From: Pontibacillus salipaludis
GTDB lineage: Bacteria; Bacillota; Bacilli; Bacillales; BH030062
Direction: 5' to 3'
NCBI RefSeq assembly: GCF_014642405.1
Contig: NZ_BMIN01000018.1
Coordinates: 26,970-90,969, forward strand
DNA: 64,000 bases
In this document: piece by piece, positions 26,185-35,070 of the stretch
Position numbering within the stretch: position 1 is the stretch's first letter
Layout: every line of letters starts with the position of its first letter
Made by a program: the position numbers and the translations under genes
Notes under the pieces: model-generated
Databases searched by the model: none
What the model saw: the letters and a program-made list of their open reading frames with translations, nothing else
What the model was told of the DNA's origin: nothing

Positions 26185-27690
26185 ATGAATAAACGTAAGA
26201 ATAACGGATATAAGAAGTCTGGGAATAAAACCAGAAATAAACCCAATAGTTCTGAGAAACCGTACGGAAAAAAACAAGCAACGCGCGGAAATCGTGGAGA
26301 CAGCAAATCAAAAGGCAAGCGTAATGCGTCTGATAAACGTCAGCGTGGCGGCGGGAAAGCTATAACTGCTGAAGTGACATGCTCTGGTCTGACTGCTGAG
26401 GGCAAAGGCATTGCTCAGTGGGATGGGAAAGAGCTTGAGGTTCCGCATCTCTTACCTGGTGAGAAGGCAGAAGTCCTTGTTTCTAAACAAGGTCCATATG
26501 TGAATGCGGAAGTGAAGCGGGTTATAAGCGCGGCGAAAGAACGCGTGGATCCACCATGCCCGTATTACTATCAGTGTGGAGGCTGTCAGCTTCAACATAT
26601 GACGAATAACGCCCAAGATCGCTTCAAACAGAAAACGATCGACAAACTGATGAAACCATTTGGCAAGCCACTTCCGATTATGACAATGGACCATCCGTAT
26701 GATTACCGAAACAAGAGCCATACGACATTTGGTCTGAACCATAATCGCCAGGTGATTGGTGGTCTTTATGCACAGAATAGCCATGAGATTATTCCAATGG
26801 ACCGCTGTTTGATTCATGATCCGAAAGCGGACGAGATTGTGAATACGATTAAAGACTATCTCAAGAATTCGAAAATGCAGCCTTATAATGAAGACACGGG
26901 ACAAGGCTTTCTACGCCACGTGCTCATTAAGGTCGGTAAGGTCAGCGGTGAGATTATGGTCGTACTCGTTACCGCCTCATCTGAATTCAAGGGAAAGAAT
27001 AATTTCGTGAAAGCTTTACGAAAAGCTCATCCTGAAATTACAACCCTTCTTATGAACGTGAACAACAAGAAAACGTCTATGGTTCTTGGTGATCAGGAGA
27101 AGGTTCTATTTGGTAAAGGAACGATTACGGATACGCTTGGTGGAATGGAATTCGAGATCTCGGCGAAATCATTCTATCAAATCAACCCGGTTCAAACGGA
27201 GAAATTATACGGGAAAGCCATTGAAATGGCAGAGCTTACAGGAAATGAAACCGTAATCGACGCCTATTGCGGAATTGGTACGATTGGGCTTATTGCGAGT
27301 AAAGAGGCTGGCAACGTAATTGGTGTAGAGCTGAACAAAGACGCCGTTCGCGATGCTATTCGCAACTCCAAGCGTAATGGTGTGAAGAATGCACGCTTCT
27401 ATCAAGGCGATGCCGGTGAGTTTATGGTCAACATGGCTTCAAAGGGTGAGAAAGCAGATGTCGTTATTATGGACCCGCCACGAAGCGGTAGTGACGAAGC
27501 GTTCTTATCAAGTGTTGCGAAGCTTAAACCGAAGCGTGTTGTGTATGTATCGTGTAACCCAGAAACGCAGGCTCGTGATTTAAAGTACTTGGTAAAGAAC
27601 GGGTATCAAGTTGAAGGCATTCAGCCAGTTGATATGTTCCCGCAAACTTACCATGTGGAGTCAGTTGTGAAATTAGTACGGAAAGATTAA
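26185..27690 (+). CDS. rlmD: 23S rRNA (uracil-5)-methyltransferase, RlmD/RlmCD type
   Basis: The 501-residue protein begins with a very basic, low-complexity tail (about 1-60), then a TRAM domain. The iron-sulfur motif CPYYYQCGGCQLQH follows, then the SAM-binding DAYCGIGTIGL, DPPRSG, and the catalytic Cys in VVYVSCNPETQ, with a C-terminal MFPQTYHVESV. It makes m5U in 23S rRNA using SAM. The ATG at 26185 with GGGAAG upstream is preferred to the GTG ten codons earlier. It stands alone with its own terminator. Bacillus relatives modify two 23S positions; I cannot tell one- from two-site activity. Confidence 0.92.
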   Translation: MNKRKNNGYKKSGNKTRNKPNSSEKPYGKKQATRGNRGDSKSKGKRNASDKRQRGGGKAITAEVTCSGLTAEGKGIAQWDGKELEVPHLLPGEKAEVLVSKQGPYVNAEVKRVISAAKERVDPPCPYYYQCGGCQLQHMTNNAQDRFKQKTIDKLMKPFGKPLPIMTMDHPYDYRNKSHTTFGLNHNRQVIGGLYAQNSHEIIPMDRCLIHDPKADEIVNTIKDYLKNSKMQPYNEDTGQGFLRHVLIKVGKVSGEIMVVLVTASSEFKGKNNFVKALRKAHPEITTLLMNVNNKKTSMVLGDQEKVLFGKGTITDTLGGMEFEISAKSFYQINPVQTEKLYGKAIEMAELTGNETVIDAYCGIGTIGLIASKEAGNVIGVELNKDAVRDAIRNSKRNGVKNARFYQGDAGEFMVNMASKGEKADVVIMDPPRSGSDEAFLSSVAKLKPKRVVYVSCNPETQARDLKYLVKNGYQVEGIQPVDMFPQTYHVESVVKLVRKD

Positions 27691-27724
27691 GCAGGAAACC
27701 GATAAAGGTTCCTGCTTTTTCTTT
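27691..27724 (+). terminator. Terminator of rlmD
   Basis: Stem GCAGGAAcc / ggTTCCTGC directly after the stop codon, followed by TTTTTCTTTT. Confidence 0.85.
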
Positions 27725-27746
27725 TGAACAAAAGTTCAGAATATTA

Positions 27747-27775
27747 TTTACAAAAACAATAACATGCGTTAAAGT
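27747..27775 (+). promoter_or_regulatory. Sigma-A promoter of the metNIQ leader
   Basis: TTTACA, 17 bp, TAAAGT. It is placed about 30 bp before the SAM riboswitch, as expected for an S-box leader. Confidence 0.6.
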
Positions 27776-27806
27776 GATAAAGTATAACTGAATAAACGAT
27801 TTCAAT

Positions 27807-27911
27807 TCTTATCAAGAGTGACCGAGGGATAGGCCCGTTGACGTCACAGCAACCTTCCAATTGGAGTGGTGCTAATTCCGTCAGAATGAAACACATTCTG
27901 GGAGATAAGGG
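27807..27911 (+). ncRNA. SAM-I (S-box) riboswitch
   Basis: P1 arms CTTATC (27808-) and GATAAGG close the element. Inside are the conserved GAGGGATAGGCCCG and TGACGTCACAGCAACC blocks and the GGTGCTAATTCC segment of the S-box core. Binding of SAM should stabilise the aptamer and release the downstream terminator hairpin, shutting off metNIQ when methionine/SAM is sufficient. Confidence 0.92.
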
Positions 27912-27933
27912 TTTTGCAGGTCTTTAATTAGCG

Positions 27934-27969
27934 AAACTCTCTTCCAAATGGAAAAGAGTTTTTTTATTT
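27934..27969 (+). terminator. S-box expression-platform terminator
   Basis: AAACTCTcTTCC / GGAAaAGAGTTT followed by a run of T. It lies between the SAM riboswitch and metN and is the regulated attenuator. Confidence 0.85.
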
Positions 27970-28028
27970 TTACAAGGGTTTTTGGCACGATACGGAACAA
28001 TCGACAGTTTAGAAATGGGGGGAGATCG

Positions 28029-29072
28029 ATGATTTCAATACAACAGTTGAGTAAGACATACACATCGAAAGAAGGAACAGTAGTCGGTGTAGACGATGTA
28101 TCCTTGAGTATCAATCAAGGGGAAGTCTTCGGAATCGTGGGGTATAGCGGGGCAGGGAAGAGTACACTCTTACGTTGCCTGAATATCCTTGAGCGTCCAA
28201 CGAATGGAAAGGTGACGATAGATGGAATCGATCTCATGTCTCTGTCATCAAAAGAACTAAGAAAAGCACGCCAATCCATCGGGATGATCTTTCAAGGGTT
28301 CCACCTCACAATGGCTAAAACCGTAGTAGAAAATGTAGGGTTTGCCTTAAAAGCTGCAGGGGTTGGACGTGTAGAGCGTAAACAACGAGCAGAAGAATTG
28401 CTTGAACTTGTTGGTTTATCGGATAAAGCGAACCAGTACCCCGCTCAACTAAGTGGAGGGCAAAAACAGCGCGTAAGTATTGCAAGAGCTCTTGCCAATA
28501 ACCCGAAAGTGCTACTGTGTGATGAAGCCACTTCTGCTCTTGATCCAAATACAACCCAGTCCATTCTTCATTTGCTGAAGAAGATTAATAAGGAACTAGG
28601 TTTGACGATTGTGTTGATTACACATGAGATGGAAGTTGTTAAAGAAATCTGTGATCGTTGCGCGGTTATGGAACAAGGCAGGGTGGTCGAGGAAGGAGAT
28701 ACATACGATATCTTTGCGAATCCACAGAATGAGTTAACGGAACGATTCATTAAAACGGTGATCGATTTTACGATTCCTGAGGCACTCCTTAAGAAGACCC
28801 AGGGAACAATCGTCCTTTTGAAATTCACTGGAGAATTAGCAGGGGAAGCGATTGTGTCTGACTTGCTTCAAGAGCACAGGATACGAGGCAATATTCTTCA
28901 CGGAAAGATCGATTATATTCAGGAGAAACCACTTGGAACCTTTGTCATGGAATTGAAAGGGGACGAACAAGAAGTTAACCGGGCGCTAGCAAGTCTCGGA
29001 GCAACACTAGGAGAAGTGGAGGTGATAGAGAATGATCGATCAACTGATTACACTATGGCCAGAGCTGAGTAA
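28029..29072 (+). CDS. metN: Methionine ABC transporter ATP-binding protein
   Basis: The 347-residue protein has Walker A GYSGAGKSTLLR, signature LSGGQKQRVSIARAL, Walker B VLLCDEATSALDP and switch ITHEM. The C-terminal NIL domain (about 265-347) in MetN binds methionine and inhibits transport. It energises uptake of methionine with MetI and MetQ. The ATG at 28029 follows GGGGGGAG; an earlier in-frame start would lie inside the riboswitch terminator. The coding region overlaps metI by 41 bp, longer than the usual few bases. Confidence 0.95.
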   Translation: MISIQQLSKTYTSKEGTVVGVDDVSLSINQGEVFGIVGYSGAGKSTLLRCLNILERPTNGKVTIDGIDLMSLSSKELRKARQSIGMIFQGFHLTMAKTVVENVGFALKAAGVGRVERKQRAEELLELVGLSDKANQYPAQLSGGQKQRVSIARALANNPKVLLCDEATSALDPNTTQSILHLLKKINKELGLTIVLITHEMEVVKEICDRCAVMEQGRVVEEGDTYDIFANPQNELTERFIKTVIDFTIPEALLKKTQGTIVLLKFTGELAGEAIVSDLLQEHRIRGNILHGKIDYIQEKPLGTFVMELKGDEQEVNRALASLGATLGEVEVIENDRSTDYTMARAE

Positions 29073-29694
29073 GTCCTTTATCGATACGTTAATTATGGTA
29101 GGAATCGGGTTAGTGGTTTCATTTGTAGTTGGATTACCGCTTGGGTTGCTTTTGTTCGTCACGGATCGCGATTTGTTCCTTGAGAATAAATGGGTGAAGA
29201 GTATAACTGGTGTCATTGTAAACCTTGTCCGTTCTGTTCCGTTTATCATTTTATTAGTCTTTTTGTTTCCGTTTACCGATCTATTATTAGGAACAACAAC
29301 AGGACCAGTGGCAGCATCTGTTTCGTTATCTGTAGCCGCCATTCCCTTTTATGCACGTATAGTAGAGTCATCAGCTAGAGATATTGATCGAGGTGTAATT
29401 GAAGCTGCTATCTCTTGCGGGGCATCACCATGGCTCATTATTAAGGATATTATTTTTCCTGAGATTAAGTCAGGTCTGATCAGTGGTTTGACAATTACTG
29501 CTATTAGTCTTGTAGGCTATTCAGCCATGGCTGGAACGATCGGAGGCGGTGGTATTGGTGATTTAGCGATCCGATATGGATACTACCGTTATGACAACTT
29601 TGTCATGTTTACAACGGTTATTCTCTTAATTGTTATGGTCCAGGTTATTCAGTACGTTGGAGATTTTACAGCAAAGTCAGTGAAAAAGAGCTAA
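29032..29694 (+). CDS. metI: Methionine ABC transporter permease
   Basis: The 220-residue protein has five hydrophobic segments and the permease EAA loop (IEAAISCGASPWLIIKDIIFPEI), followed by GYSAMAGTIGGGGIGDLA, a conserved MetI stretch. Its ATG lies 41 bp inside the end of metN in another frame, with GGAGGTGATAGAGA upstream, so the two are translationally coupled. Confidence 0.95.
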   Translation: MIDQLITLWPELSKSFIDTLIMVGIGLVVSFVVGLPLGLLLFVTDRDLFLENKWVKSITGVIVNLVRSVPFIILLVFLFPFTDLLLGTTTGPVAASVSLSVAAIPFYARIVESSARDIDRGVIEAAISCGASPWLIIKDIIFPEIKSGLISGLTITAISLVGYSAMAGTIGGGGIGDLAIRYGYYRYDNFVMFTTVILLIVMVQVIQYVGDFTAKSVKKS

Positions 29695-29711
29695 TAAAGG
29701 AGACAATTACA

Positions 29712-30536
29712 ATGAAGAAATTATTTACACTAGGTATTGCGCTACTAACGCTTACCGTTTTAGCGGCTTGTGGTGGAGATGAAAATGCAGACGCCTCTGG
29801 AAAAGAGACGATTCAATTCGGGGCAACTTCTGGTCCATACAGCGATATGGTTACTAAAGCGATCGCGCCACTTCTTGAAGAGAAAGGGTATGAAGTGAAG
29901 AATAAAGAATTCACAGATTATGTACAACCAAACAAAGCGTTGGCCAGTGGAGACCTCGACGCGAACTTGTTTCAGCACGGTATTTACTTAGAATCTTTTG
30001 CAAAAGAGCATGATTTGGATTTATCTGAAGTGATTATTGTTCCTACAGCTCCAATGGGAATCTATTCGAATCAGTTTGATGATATTGAAAGCATTAAAAA
30101 GGGAAGTTCGATGGCGCTACCGAATGATCCGACGAATTTAGCCCGTGCCTTAATTATCTTAGAGGATGAGGGATTAGTGAAGATTAAAGAAGATGTTGAT
30201 CCTCTTCGTGCTTCTTTAAGAGATATTAAAGAAAATCCTAAAGAACTTGAATTTGTAGAAGTAGAAGCGGCTCAGCTACCACGCCTCGTCGATAGTGAAG
30301 ACTTATCACTTGTCCCTGGTAACTATGCCCTTGCAGCGGAGATGGATTTATTAAACGCACTCGCTCTTGAAGACATGCCTGATCAGTATCGTAACCGGGT
30401 AGCGGTTAAAACGGAAGATCTAGATTCTCAATTTGTGAAGGATATTAAAGAAGTCATTGAATCTGATGAGTTCGAGAAGATTATTGATGAAGAGTTTCAA
30501 GGGTTTGGTAAGCCAGCGTGGATGAAAGAAGAGTAA
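29712..30536 (+). CDS. metQ: Methionine-binding lipoprotein
   Basis: The 274-residue protein has a lipoprotein signal with the lipobox LAAC (Cys20) and the NlpA/MetQ fold: FGATSGPYSDM, then YVQPNKALASGDLDANLFQH and PTAPMGIYS, and a late LVPGNYALAA. It is the extracellular solute receptor of MetNI. It starts 17 bp after metI, with AAAGGAG upstream, and is followed by a terminator. Confidence 0.95.
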   Translation: MKKLFTLGIALLTLTVLAACGGDENADASGKETIQFGATSGPYSDMVTKAIAPLLEEKGYEVKNKEFTDYVQPNKALASGDLDANLFQHGIYLESFAKEHDLDLSEVIIVPTAPMGIYSNQFDDIESIKKGSSMALPNDPTNLARALIILEDEGLVKIKEDVDPLRASLRDIKENPKELEFVEVEAAQLPRLVDSEDLSLVPGNYALAAEMDLLNALALEDMPDQYRNRVAVKTEDLDSQFVKDIKEVIESDEFEKIIDEEFQGFGKPAWMKEE

Positions 30537-30545
30537 AGACTTTAG

Positions 30546-30579
30546 AAGACTACTTTCCAGATGGAGAGTAGTCTTTTTT
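30546..30579 (+). terminator. Terminator of metNIQ
   Basis: AAGACTACT..TCC / GGA..AGTAGTCTT followed by five T. Confidence 0.85.
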
Positions 30580-30621
30580 ATGGACTTTGTTAAAGTGTTG
30601 GGTTCGTTACGGTTGATGGGT

Positions 30622-30760
30622 GCTTGGCCTTGCTGTGGGGCAGCTCGCTTTCCTGCGGGGAGCTGGGAAGTCTCCTCGTTCGCTACGCTCTCTGTGGGGT
30701 CTCCCCTAGGCTCCTTTTCCCGCGGGAGTCTCGCAGCCCCCCAGCAAGACCTGACCTAAA
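30622..30760 (+). repeat. GC-rich long-hairpin repeat, copy A
   Basis: The internal marker sequences GCTCGCTTTCCTGCGGGGAG and CCCGCGGGAGTCTCGCA are shared with four other copies (38987, 39238, 50175, 50410). The outer arms CTTGCTGtGGGGC and the matching CCCCCCAGCAAG face each other, so the whole element folds back on itself. It fills the centre of the 509-bp gap between metQ and the YfcC gene. The AT-rich 200 bp that follow probably hold the next promoter; I see no operator there. Confidence 0.88.
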
Positions 30761-31045
30761 GAGGGAACGGACCCGTGCACCGTATTGCGAGCGCCAGCAT
30801 TACGTTCAAGATAAAGATAACGACTGAAATATCCACTTGCCTTCTTCATTCAATACTACTTCCTAGTTCTTGTATAAATCATATCTTTATTAGCGGTTAT
30901 TATTATGTCTTTTAGCCTGTTAGTTAAGCGTGGGGAATCACTCCACTTATAATTTATTAAAATTTTGCAAATATTAACTTTTATTAATATAATATACAGT
31001 ATCTTCCTCTTGTGTAGCGCAATTTAGGGAGGAGGATGAATATTT

Positions 31046-32482
31046 ATGTGGAAGGATGTTGAGTGCATGAGTTCACCAGAGCAAGCTTTACAGACTCAAA
31101 CGGAGAAAAACAGAAAGTGGGAGATGCCAGATACTTATGTGATTTTATTTGCGGTATTGCTTTTAGCATCGATTGCGACTTATCTTGTTCCATCCGGTTC
31201 TTTTGAGAGGGAAACAATTGATGGCGTAGAGCGTGTGATCCCTGGTACATACAGTGAGGTAGATGGAAATCCTGCTGGTTTTATGGATATCTTCCTGGCC
31301 TTACAAGAAGGGATGGTTCAGTCTGGAGGGTTAATTTTTCTCGTTCTCTTTGCAGGAGGGGCGTTTGAAGTAATTGAGCGTTCTGGTGCTGTTAAAGGCG
31401 GGATTATAAGAGCGGTCAACAAGACGAGAGGAAAAGAGTTCTGGCTTATTGCGATTGTATCCACCTTGTTCGCTCTAGGTGGAGCAGTTGGAGCAGTTGC
31501 GAATTCAGTCATTCCTTTTGTTGCGATAGGGGTTATGATTGCTAGAGCCTTAAAGCTGGATGCGATTGTAGCGGTGTCTATCACCTTTGGGGCAACATTT
31601 GCCGGTTTTAACGTTGGCTTTTTGAATCCTTATACCGTAGGGATTGCTCAATCTATAGCTGATATTCCGCTTTTCTCGGGTATGCTTTTAAGAATAATCG
31701 CTTTTGTTTTTATTGTGGGGGCAACGATTCTTTATACTTGGCGTTATACGAAGAAACTGCTCGATGATCCTTCAAAGAGTTTGGTAGGTATCCTGAATGA
31801 TGAGGAAGCCGAAGAAGATTTAAAGGCACCATTTACCGCACGACATAAGTGGATCCTTTTGTTCGTTGGGGCCGCGCTATTGTTCTTTATATTTGCGACG
31901 ATTCAGTTTAAATGGACTATAAATCATATGGCTGCTTTCTTTATCATTATTGGGATTGTAGCTGGAATCATAGCAGGGATGAATTACAATAAGGTGGCAC
32001 TCACTTTTCTTGAAGGATGTCAAAAGCTTGTGTATGGTGCATTAATTATTGGGGTCGCCCGTGCCATTTTAATTGTTATGGAGGATGCTAGCATACTCGA
32101 TACAGCAGTAAATGCTTTATCTGTGCCACTTGAGGGACTCACTCCAGTTCTCTCTGCACTTGGGATGTTTGTGGCCAATGGTATTTTAAATTTCCTCGTT
32201 CCATCTGGGAGTGGACAGGCTATGATCTCCATGCCGATATTGTCTCCATTAGCTGATATGGTTGGTATTACGAGGCAAGTAGCCGTTCAAGCTTATCAAT
32301 TTGGTGATGGATTCACTAACAGCATTTTCCCAACATCAGGGCCGTTGATGGCTAGTTTAGCCGTAGCGGGGGTTCCTTGGATTAAATGGGCAAAGTGGAT
32401 GCTGCCATTATTAGTTGTTTGGGCTGTTTTGGCTGTCATTATGCTAACTGTAGGGGTCCTGATAAATTGGGGTCCTGTTTAA
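31046..32482 (+). CDS. YfcC-family (C4-dicarboxylate / basic amino-acid carrier-like) membrane transporter
   Basis: The 478-residue protein has about twelve hydrophobic segments. The pattern PDTYVILFAVLLLASIATYLVP, a periplasmic loop with GTY, then GGAFEVIERSGAV and FLVPSGSGQA, is typical of YfcC/ArcD-like transporters. GFNVGFLNPYTVGIAQ and GDGFTNSIFPTSGP are the paired half-membrane motifs. The substrate is not predictable; relatives move peptides, amino acids or dicarboxylates. The ATG at 31046 has GGGAGGAGG ten bases upstream; an ATG seven codons later is the alternative. Confidence 0.88.
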   Translation: MWKDVECMSSPEQALQTQTEKNRKWEMPDTYVILFAVLLLASIATYLVPSGSFERETIDGVERVIPGTYSEVDGNPAGFMDIFLALQEGMVQSGGLIFLVLFAGGAFEVIERSGAVKGGIIRAVNKTRGKEFWLIAIVSTLFALGGAVGAVANSVIPFVAIGVMIARALKLDAIVAVSITFGATFAGFNVGFLNPYTVGIAQSIADIPLFSGMLLRIIAFVFIVGATILYTWRYTKKLLDDPSKSLVGILNDEEAEEDLKAPFTARHKWILLFVGAALLFFIFATIQFKWTINHMAAFFIIIGIVAGIIAGMNYNKVALTFLEGCQKLVYGALIIGVARAILIVMEDASILDTAVNALSVPLEGLTPVLSALGMFVANGILNFLVPSGSGQAMISMPILSPLADMVGITRQVAVQAYQFGDGFTNSIFPTSGPLMASLAVAGVPWIKWAKWMLPLLVVWAVLAVIMLTVGVLINWGPV

Positions 32483-32624
32483 GGAGAAATCACGCTACTA
32501 ATAAAGGGTTTTAATAGTATCAAGATATCATTCTCGCCGGCAAATAAGTAATACTAGCATTTATAGCAGAAGAATAGTGTTACTCCGTGTTGTGACGATC
32601 TTTATAATATAAGGAGGTGGAGGC

Positions 32625-32720
32625 TTGCCTGACATAATAGCTTTTGTAGGGATGTTTATCCTCATTGTTGGCATTTTATCAGGGATTGTTTGGGGCTTTT
32701 GGCAGATATACAAAAAGTAA
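32625..32720 (+). CDS. Single-helix membrane peptide, 31 residues
   Basis: TTG start with AAGGAGGTGG at ideal distance. The product is almost entirely one transmembrane helix (FVGMFILIVGILSGIVWGFW) with a lysine tail (YKK). Such tiny helices often regulate or stabilise a transporter; the YfcC gene ends 142 bp upstream, but a direct link is inference. Confidence 0.5.
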   Translation: MPDIIAFVGMFILIVGILSGIVWGFWQIYKK

Positions 32721-32783
32721 AGCTCCGTCGAATGAAGAGTAAAATGCATTTTTGATCCCAAACTACAGATAGGTGAGGCGAAG

Positions 32784-33002
32784 ATGTTGCGGGTTTTCTT
32801 GCTATACGGTGGGACGATGTTAGCTGTGGGAATCGTTTTATTTCTGCGTTTTATTGGACCTGGTTGGCTAGATCGAAATAATTGCGTGTTATGTGGACAG
32901 GAAATAGAGAAGGATAAGCAAAAAGTATATAAAGTGTTATTTAACGCTGCTATGGAGGAAGAAACGAAGTGTAAGAATTGTGAAGTTAATCAAAGGAGGT
33001 AA
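32784..33002 (+). CDS. Membrane-anchored zinc-ribbon-like small protein
   Basis: The 72-residue product has an N-terminal transmembrane helix (about 3-25) and then two CxxC pairs, CVLCGQE and CKNCEVN, spaced by about 26 residues, as in a zinc ribbon facing the cytoplasm. GATAGGTGAGG precedes the ATG. I recognise no named family. Confidence 0.6.
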   Translation: MLRVFLLYGGTMLAVGIVLFLRFIGPGWLDRNNCVLCGQEIEKDKQKVYKVLFNAAMEEETKCKNCEVNQRR

Positions 33003-33340
33003 AAGAAATTCCATTGAAGTCGGTCAAAAAGAGAGAAGTCGCACCTAAGAGTTTTATTTATAGTAGGGACATTCAAATAATACATAGAAGAAAAGCGTCA
33101 TTAAATGGAATGACGCTTTTCTTCGTCTTCTATAATGAGTGTTAGGCGGGATTGTTGGTATATAGCTGTTCATAATTAGTGCTTCTCTAAACAAGCAAAA
33201 TGTCGAAAGGGGCTAGTACGTCCAACAATTTCCGGGGAAATATTACCGGAATAGACGTAATGTGAGGGAATAGTCATAGGTGTTGATTCTATACTGCTCC
33301 TCATATCCAAAAGATTGCAGAACTGTGTTAAAGCAATGAC
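33003..33340. other. Convergent intergenic region with a terminator only
   Basis: Apart from the terminator at 33087-33124, I see no supported gene in these 338 bp. A 33-codon frame on the minus strand (33176-33277) has no acceptable ribosome binding site. Confidence 0.5.
33087..33124 (+). terminator. Strong terminator, usable on both strands
   Basis: GAAGAAAAGCGTCATT / AATGACGCTTTTCTTC is a perfect 16-bp stem with a six-base loop. Confidence 0.85.
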
Positions 33341-33883
33341 TTAATAAGAATCAGGGTACATGGATCGATTTTCAGAATGGTTCGTTAGGAAAGTTCGATA
33401 GACATCATGCTGCATATTCCCAATCGCTTCTACAAGTACAATGATTTTACCATCCTTTACATAAGAGTCGTACTGCTGAGCATCTTCTTTAGGTATGCCA
33501 GCTTTATGAAGGGAATGTGTAACTCCTTCTCCGCCTGCATCTGATTCTTCGCCAGAAGTGAATGCGATTGGCCCCGCTGAAGTTAATGTTCCTCCACCAG
33601 GAACAGGTACCAGACCTATATTTGTAAGCAGTCCTCCGATGCCGCCTAAAGACCTTCCGGAAATAGCTCCTAGTTCAGTTGCACTTCCAGCGCCATCAGC
33701 TATTTCATTATGACTAGAAGAGGACGGTGATTCTTTCTCATTTTCCAATCTCTTCACACTTTCCTTTTCTTTTGCGAAAACAGAAATGTCATTTGAATCA
33801 TACCCAAGGTGTTGCAACTCTGATATAGCGTTCTCTGCATGGTTTAATTCCGAGAAAACGCCGCCTATAATCTTAGTATCCAT
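33341..33883 (-). CDS. General stress protein 17M-like (YflT-type) protein
   Basis: The 180-residue product starts IIGGVFSELNHAENAISELQHLGYDSNDISVFAKE, the fold-start typical of YflT-like stress proteins. A central glycine-rich hydrophobic stretch (GRSLGGIGGLLTNIGLVPVPGGG) follows, then a second alpha-beta unit (GIPKEDAQQYDSYVKDGKIIVLVEA). The duplication of the ferredoxin-like units around a glycine-rich linker is typical. Sigma-B control is likely from family knowledge, but I did not find a confident sigma-B promoter. Confidence 0.75.
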   Translation of the reverse strand: MDTKIIGGVFSELNHAENAISELQHLGYDSNDISVFAKEKESVKRLENEKESPSSSSHNEIADGAGSATELGAISGRSLGGIGGLLTNIGLVPVPGGGTLTSAGPIAFTSGEESDAGGEGVTHSLHKAGIPKEDAQQYDSYVKDGKIIVLVEAIGNMQHDVYRTFLTNHSENRSMYPDSY

Positions 33884-34131
33884 GAGATCAACCTCCTAGT
33901 TTGTCTTCTTATAGTATTCTATACCCGAAAAATTGGTAGATGACCCCTTGAATGGGCAAATTAAAACTTATAGGTGAACATCAAAGAGGTTTTGCTATGT
34001 AGAGGGCGGGGAGAGCGGAAAGAACATTCATTCGTTTCTTTTCTTATTTTTTCGGTTATATAAAAAGTGTGAGCCAATTTGAAGCAATTAGGGAATAAAT
34101 AAAAGAGTATGTAAAGAAAGGATGAAACATA

Positions 34132-34782
34132 GTGAAAGTACTAGTAGTTGGTGCAAATGGACAAGTTGGGAAACATCTTGTGAAGAAAATTCAAGATACA
34201 GAAGGTCTTCAAGCGAAGGCTATGATTCGAAAAGAAGAGCAAGCATCTTACTTTAAAGACCTAGGTGCAGAACCGGTCGTTGTTGATTTAGAAGGAACTC
34301 CTGACGAAATTACGAAAGCAACTGAAGGTGTAGATGCTGTTGTGTTCACAGCTGGTTCAGGACCAAACACTGGGCCTGATAAAACAATGCTGATTGACTT
34401 AGATGGTGCTGTGAAAACAATTGAAGCGGCTAAATCAGCAGGCGTAAAACGTTATGTTATGATTAGCTCATTTGATACTACGCGTGAGGCGATTCAAGAA
34501 GCTCCATCTTCCTTCTCCCCTTATGTAGCTGCGAAGCACTATGCGGATGATTGGTTAAGAAGAACGGATCTTGATTATACAATTATCCATCCTGGCATGC
34601 TGACAAATGATGAAGGAACTGGTCAAATTGAAGCTGCTGAGAAAGTGGAAAGAGGCGAGATTCCTCGTGAAGACGTAGCGAGCGCCATTTTAGCGAGTCT
34701 TCAACAGGAATCCACAATCGGCAAGGAATTTCAAATTGTCGGTGGTTCTAAGTCAGTTCATGATGCAGTGAAGGATCTGTAA
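34132..34782 (+). CDS. NAD(P)-binding SDR-like protein (YhfK/YwnB type)
   Basis: The 216-residue protein has the N-terminal Rossmann motif VLVVGANGQVGKHLV (GxxGxxG), VVDLEGTPDEI, VVFTAGSG and the atypical SDR centre YVAAKHYADDWLRRT. This is an NAD(P)H-binding family of unknown substrate (YhfK in Bacillus). GTG start with AAAGGATG upstream. It stands alone and is followed by a strong terminator. Confidence 0.88.
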   Translation: MKVLVVGANGQVGKHLVKKIQDTEGLQAKAMIRKEEQASYFKDLGAEPVVVDLEGTPDEITKATEGVDAVVFTAGSGPNTGPDKTMLIDLDGAVKTIEAAKSAGVKRYVMISSFDTTREAIQEAPSSFSPYVAAKHYADDWLRRTDLDYTIIHPGMLTNDEGTGQIEAAEKVERGEIPREDVASAILASLQQESTIGKEFQIVGGSKSVHDAVKDL

Positions 34783-34833
34783 TAATCTTTATTGGATAAC
34801 CTTTTAGAGTCAAATAACTGAAGAAATCCCGTT

Positions 34834-34877
34834 ATAAACCTTTCAAGGTCAATGCCTTGAAAGGTTTATTTTTTTTG
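34834..34877 (+). terminator. Terminator of the SDR-like gene
   Basis: ATAAACCTTTCAAGG / CCTTGAAAGGTTTAT with a TCAATG-type loop, followed by T8. Confidence 0.9.
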
Positions 34878-34928
34878 AACTACTTTAAAAATGGTCCTTC
34901 GTTCACGTGCCTTTCGATAAGCTTTATG

Positions 34929-34956
34929 AGTCTTGATCAAACGTTTGATCAAGACT
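34929..34956. repeat. Palindrome TTGATCAAACGTTTGATCAA, copy 3 of 5 (28-bp perfect)
   Basis: The 20-bp core extends by AGTC/GACT to a 28-bp perfect palindrome. It stands 52 bp past a complete terminator and about 110 bp before the next gene, so termination is not its obvious job here. Confidence 0.8.
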
Positions 34957-35070
34957 TGTGGAAATGTATTTATTGTTAATAGTACCCTCACTTTCATCAA
35001 ATTTTCATATTCATCTTATATTCTGTTTTTAATGATTAGGATTTAAAAAGGAAGGAGGATGATCCATGCG

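Noticed and set aside
30624..30827. Open frame through GC-rich repeat copy A
   Set aside because: The frame is created by the repeat; the product is Arg/Ser/Pro-rich low complexity and is not kept in other copies.
33176..33277. 33-codon frame on the minus strand
   Set aside because: Composition looks plausible, but the nearest GGAG is about 20 bases from the ATG and there is no recognisable family.
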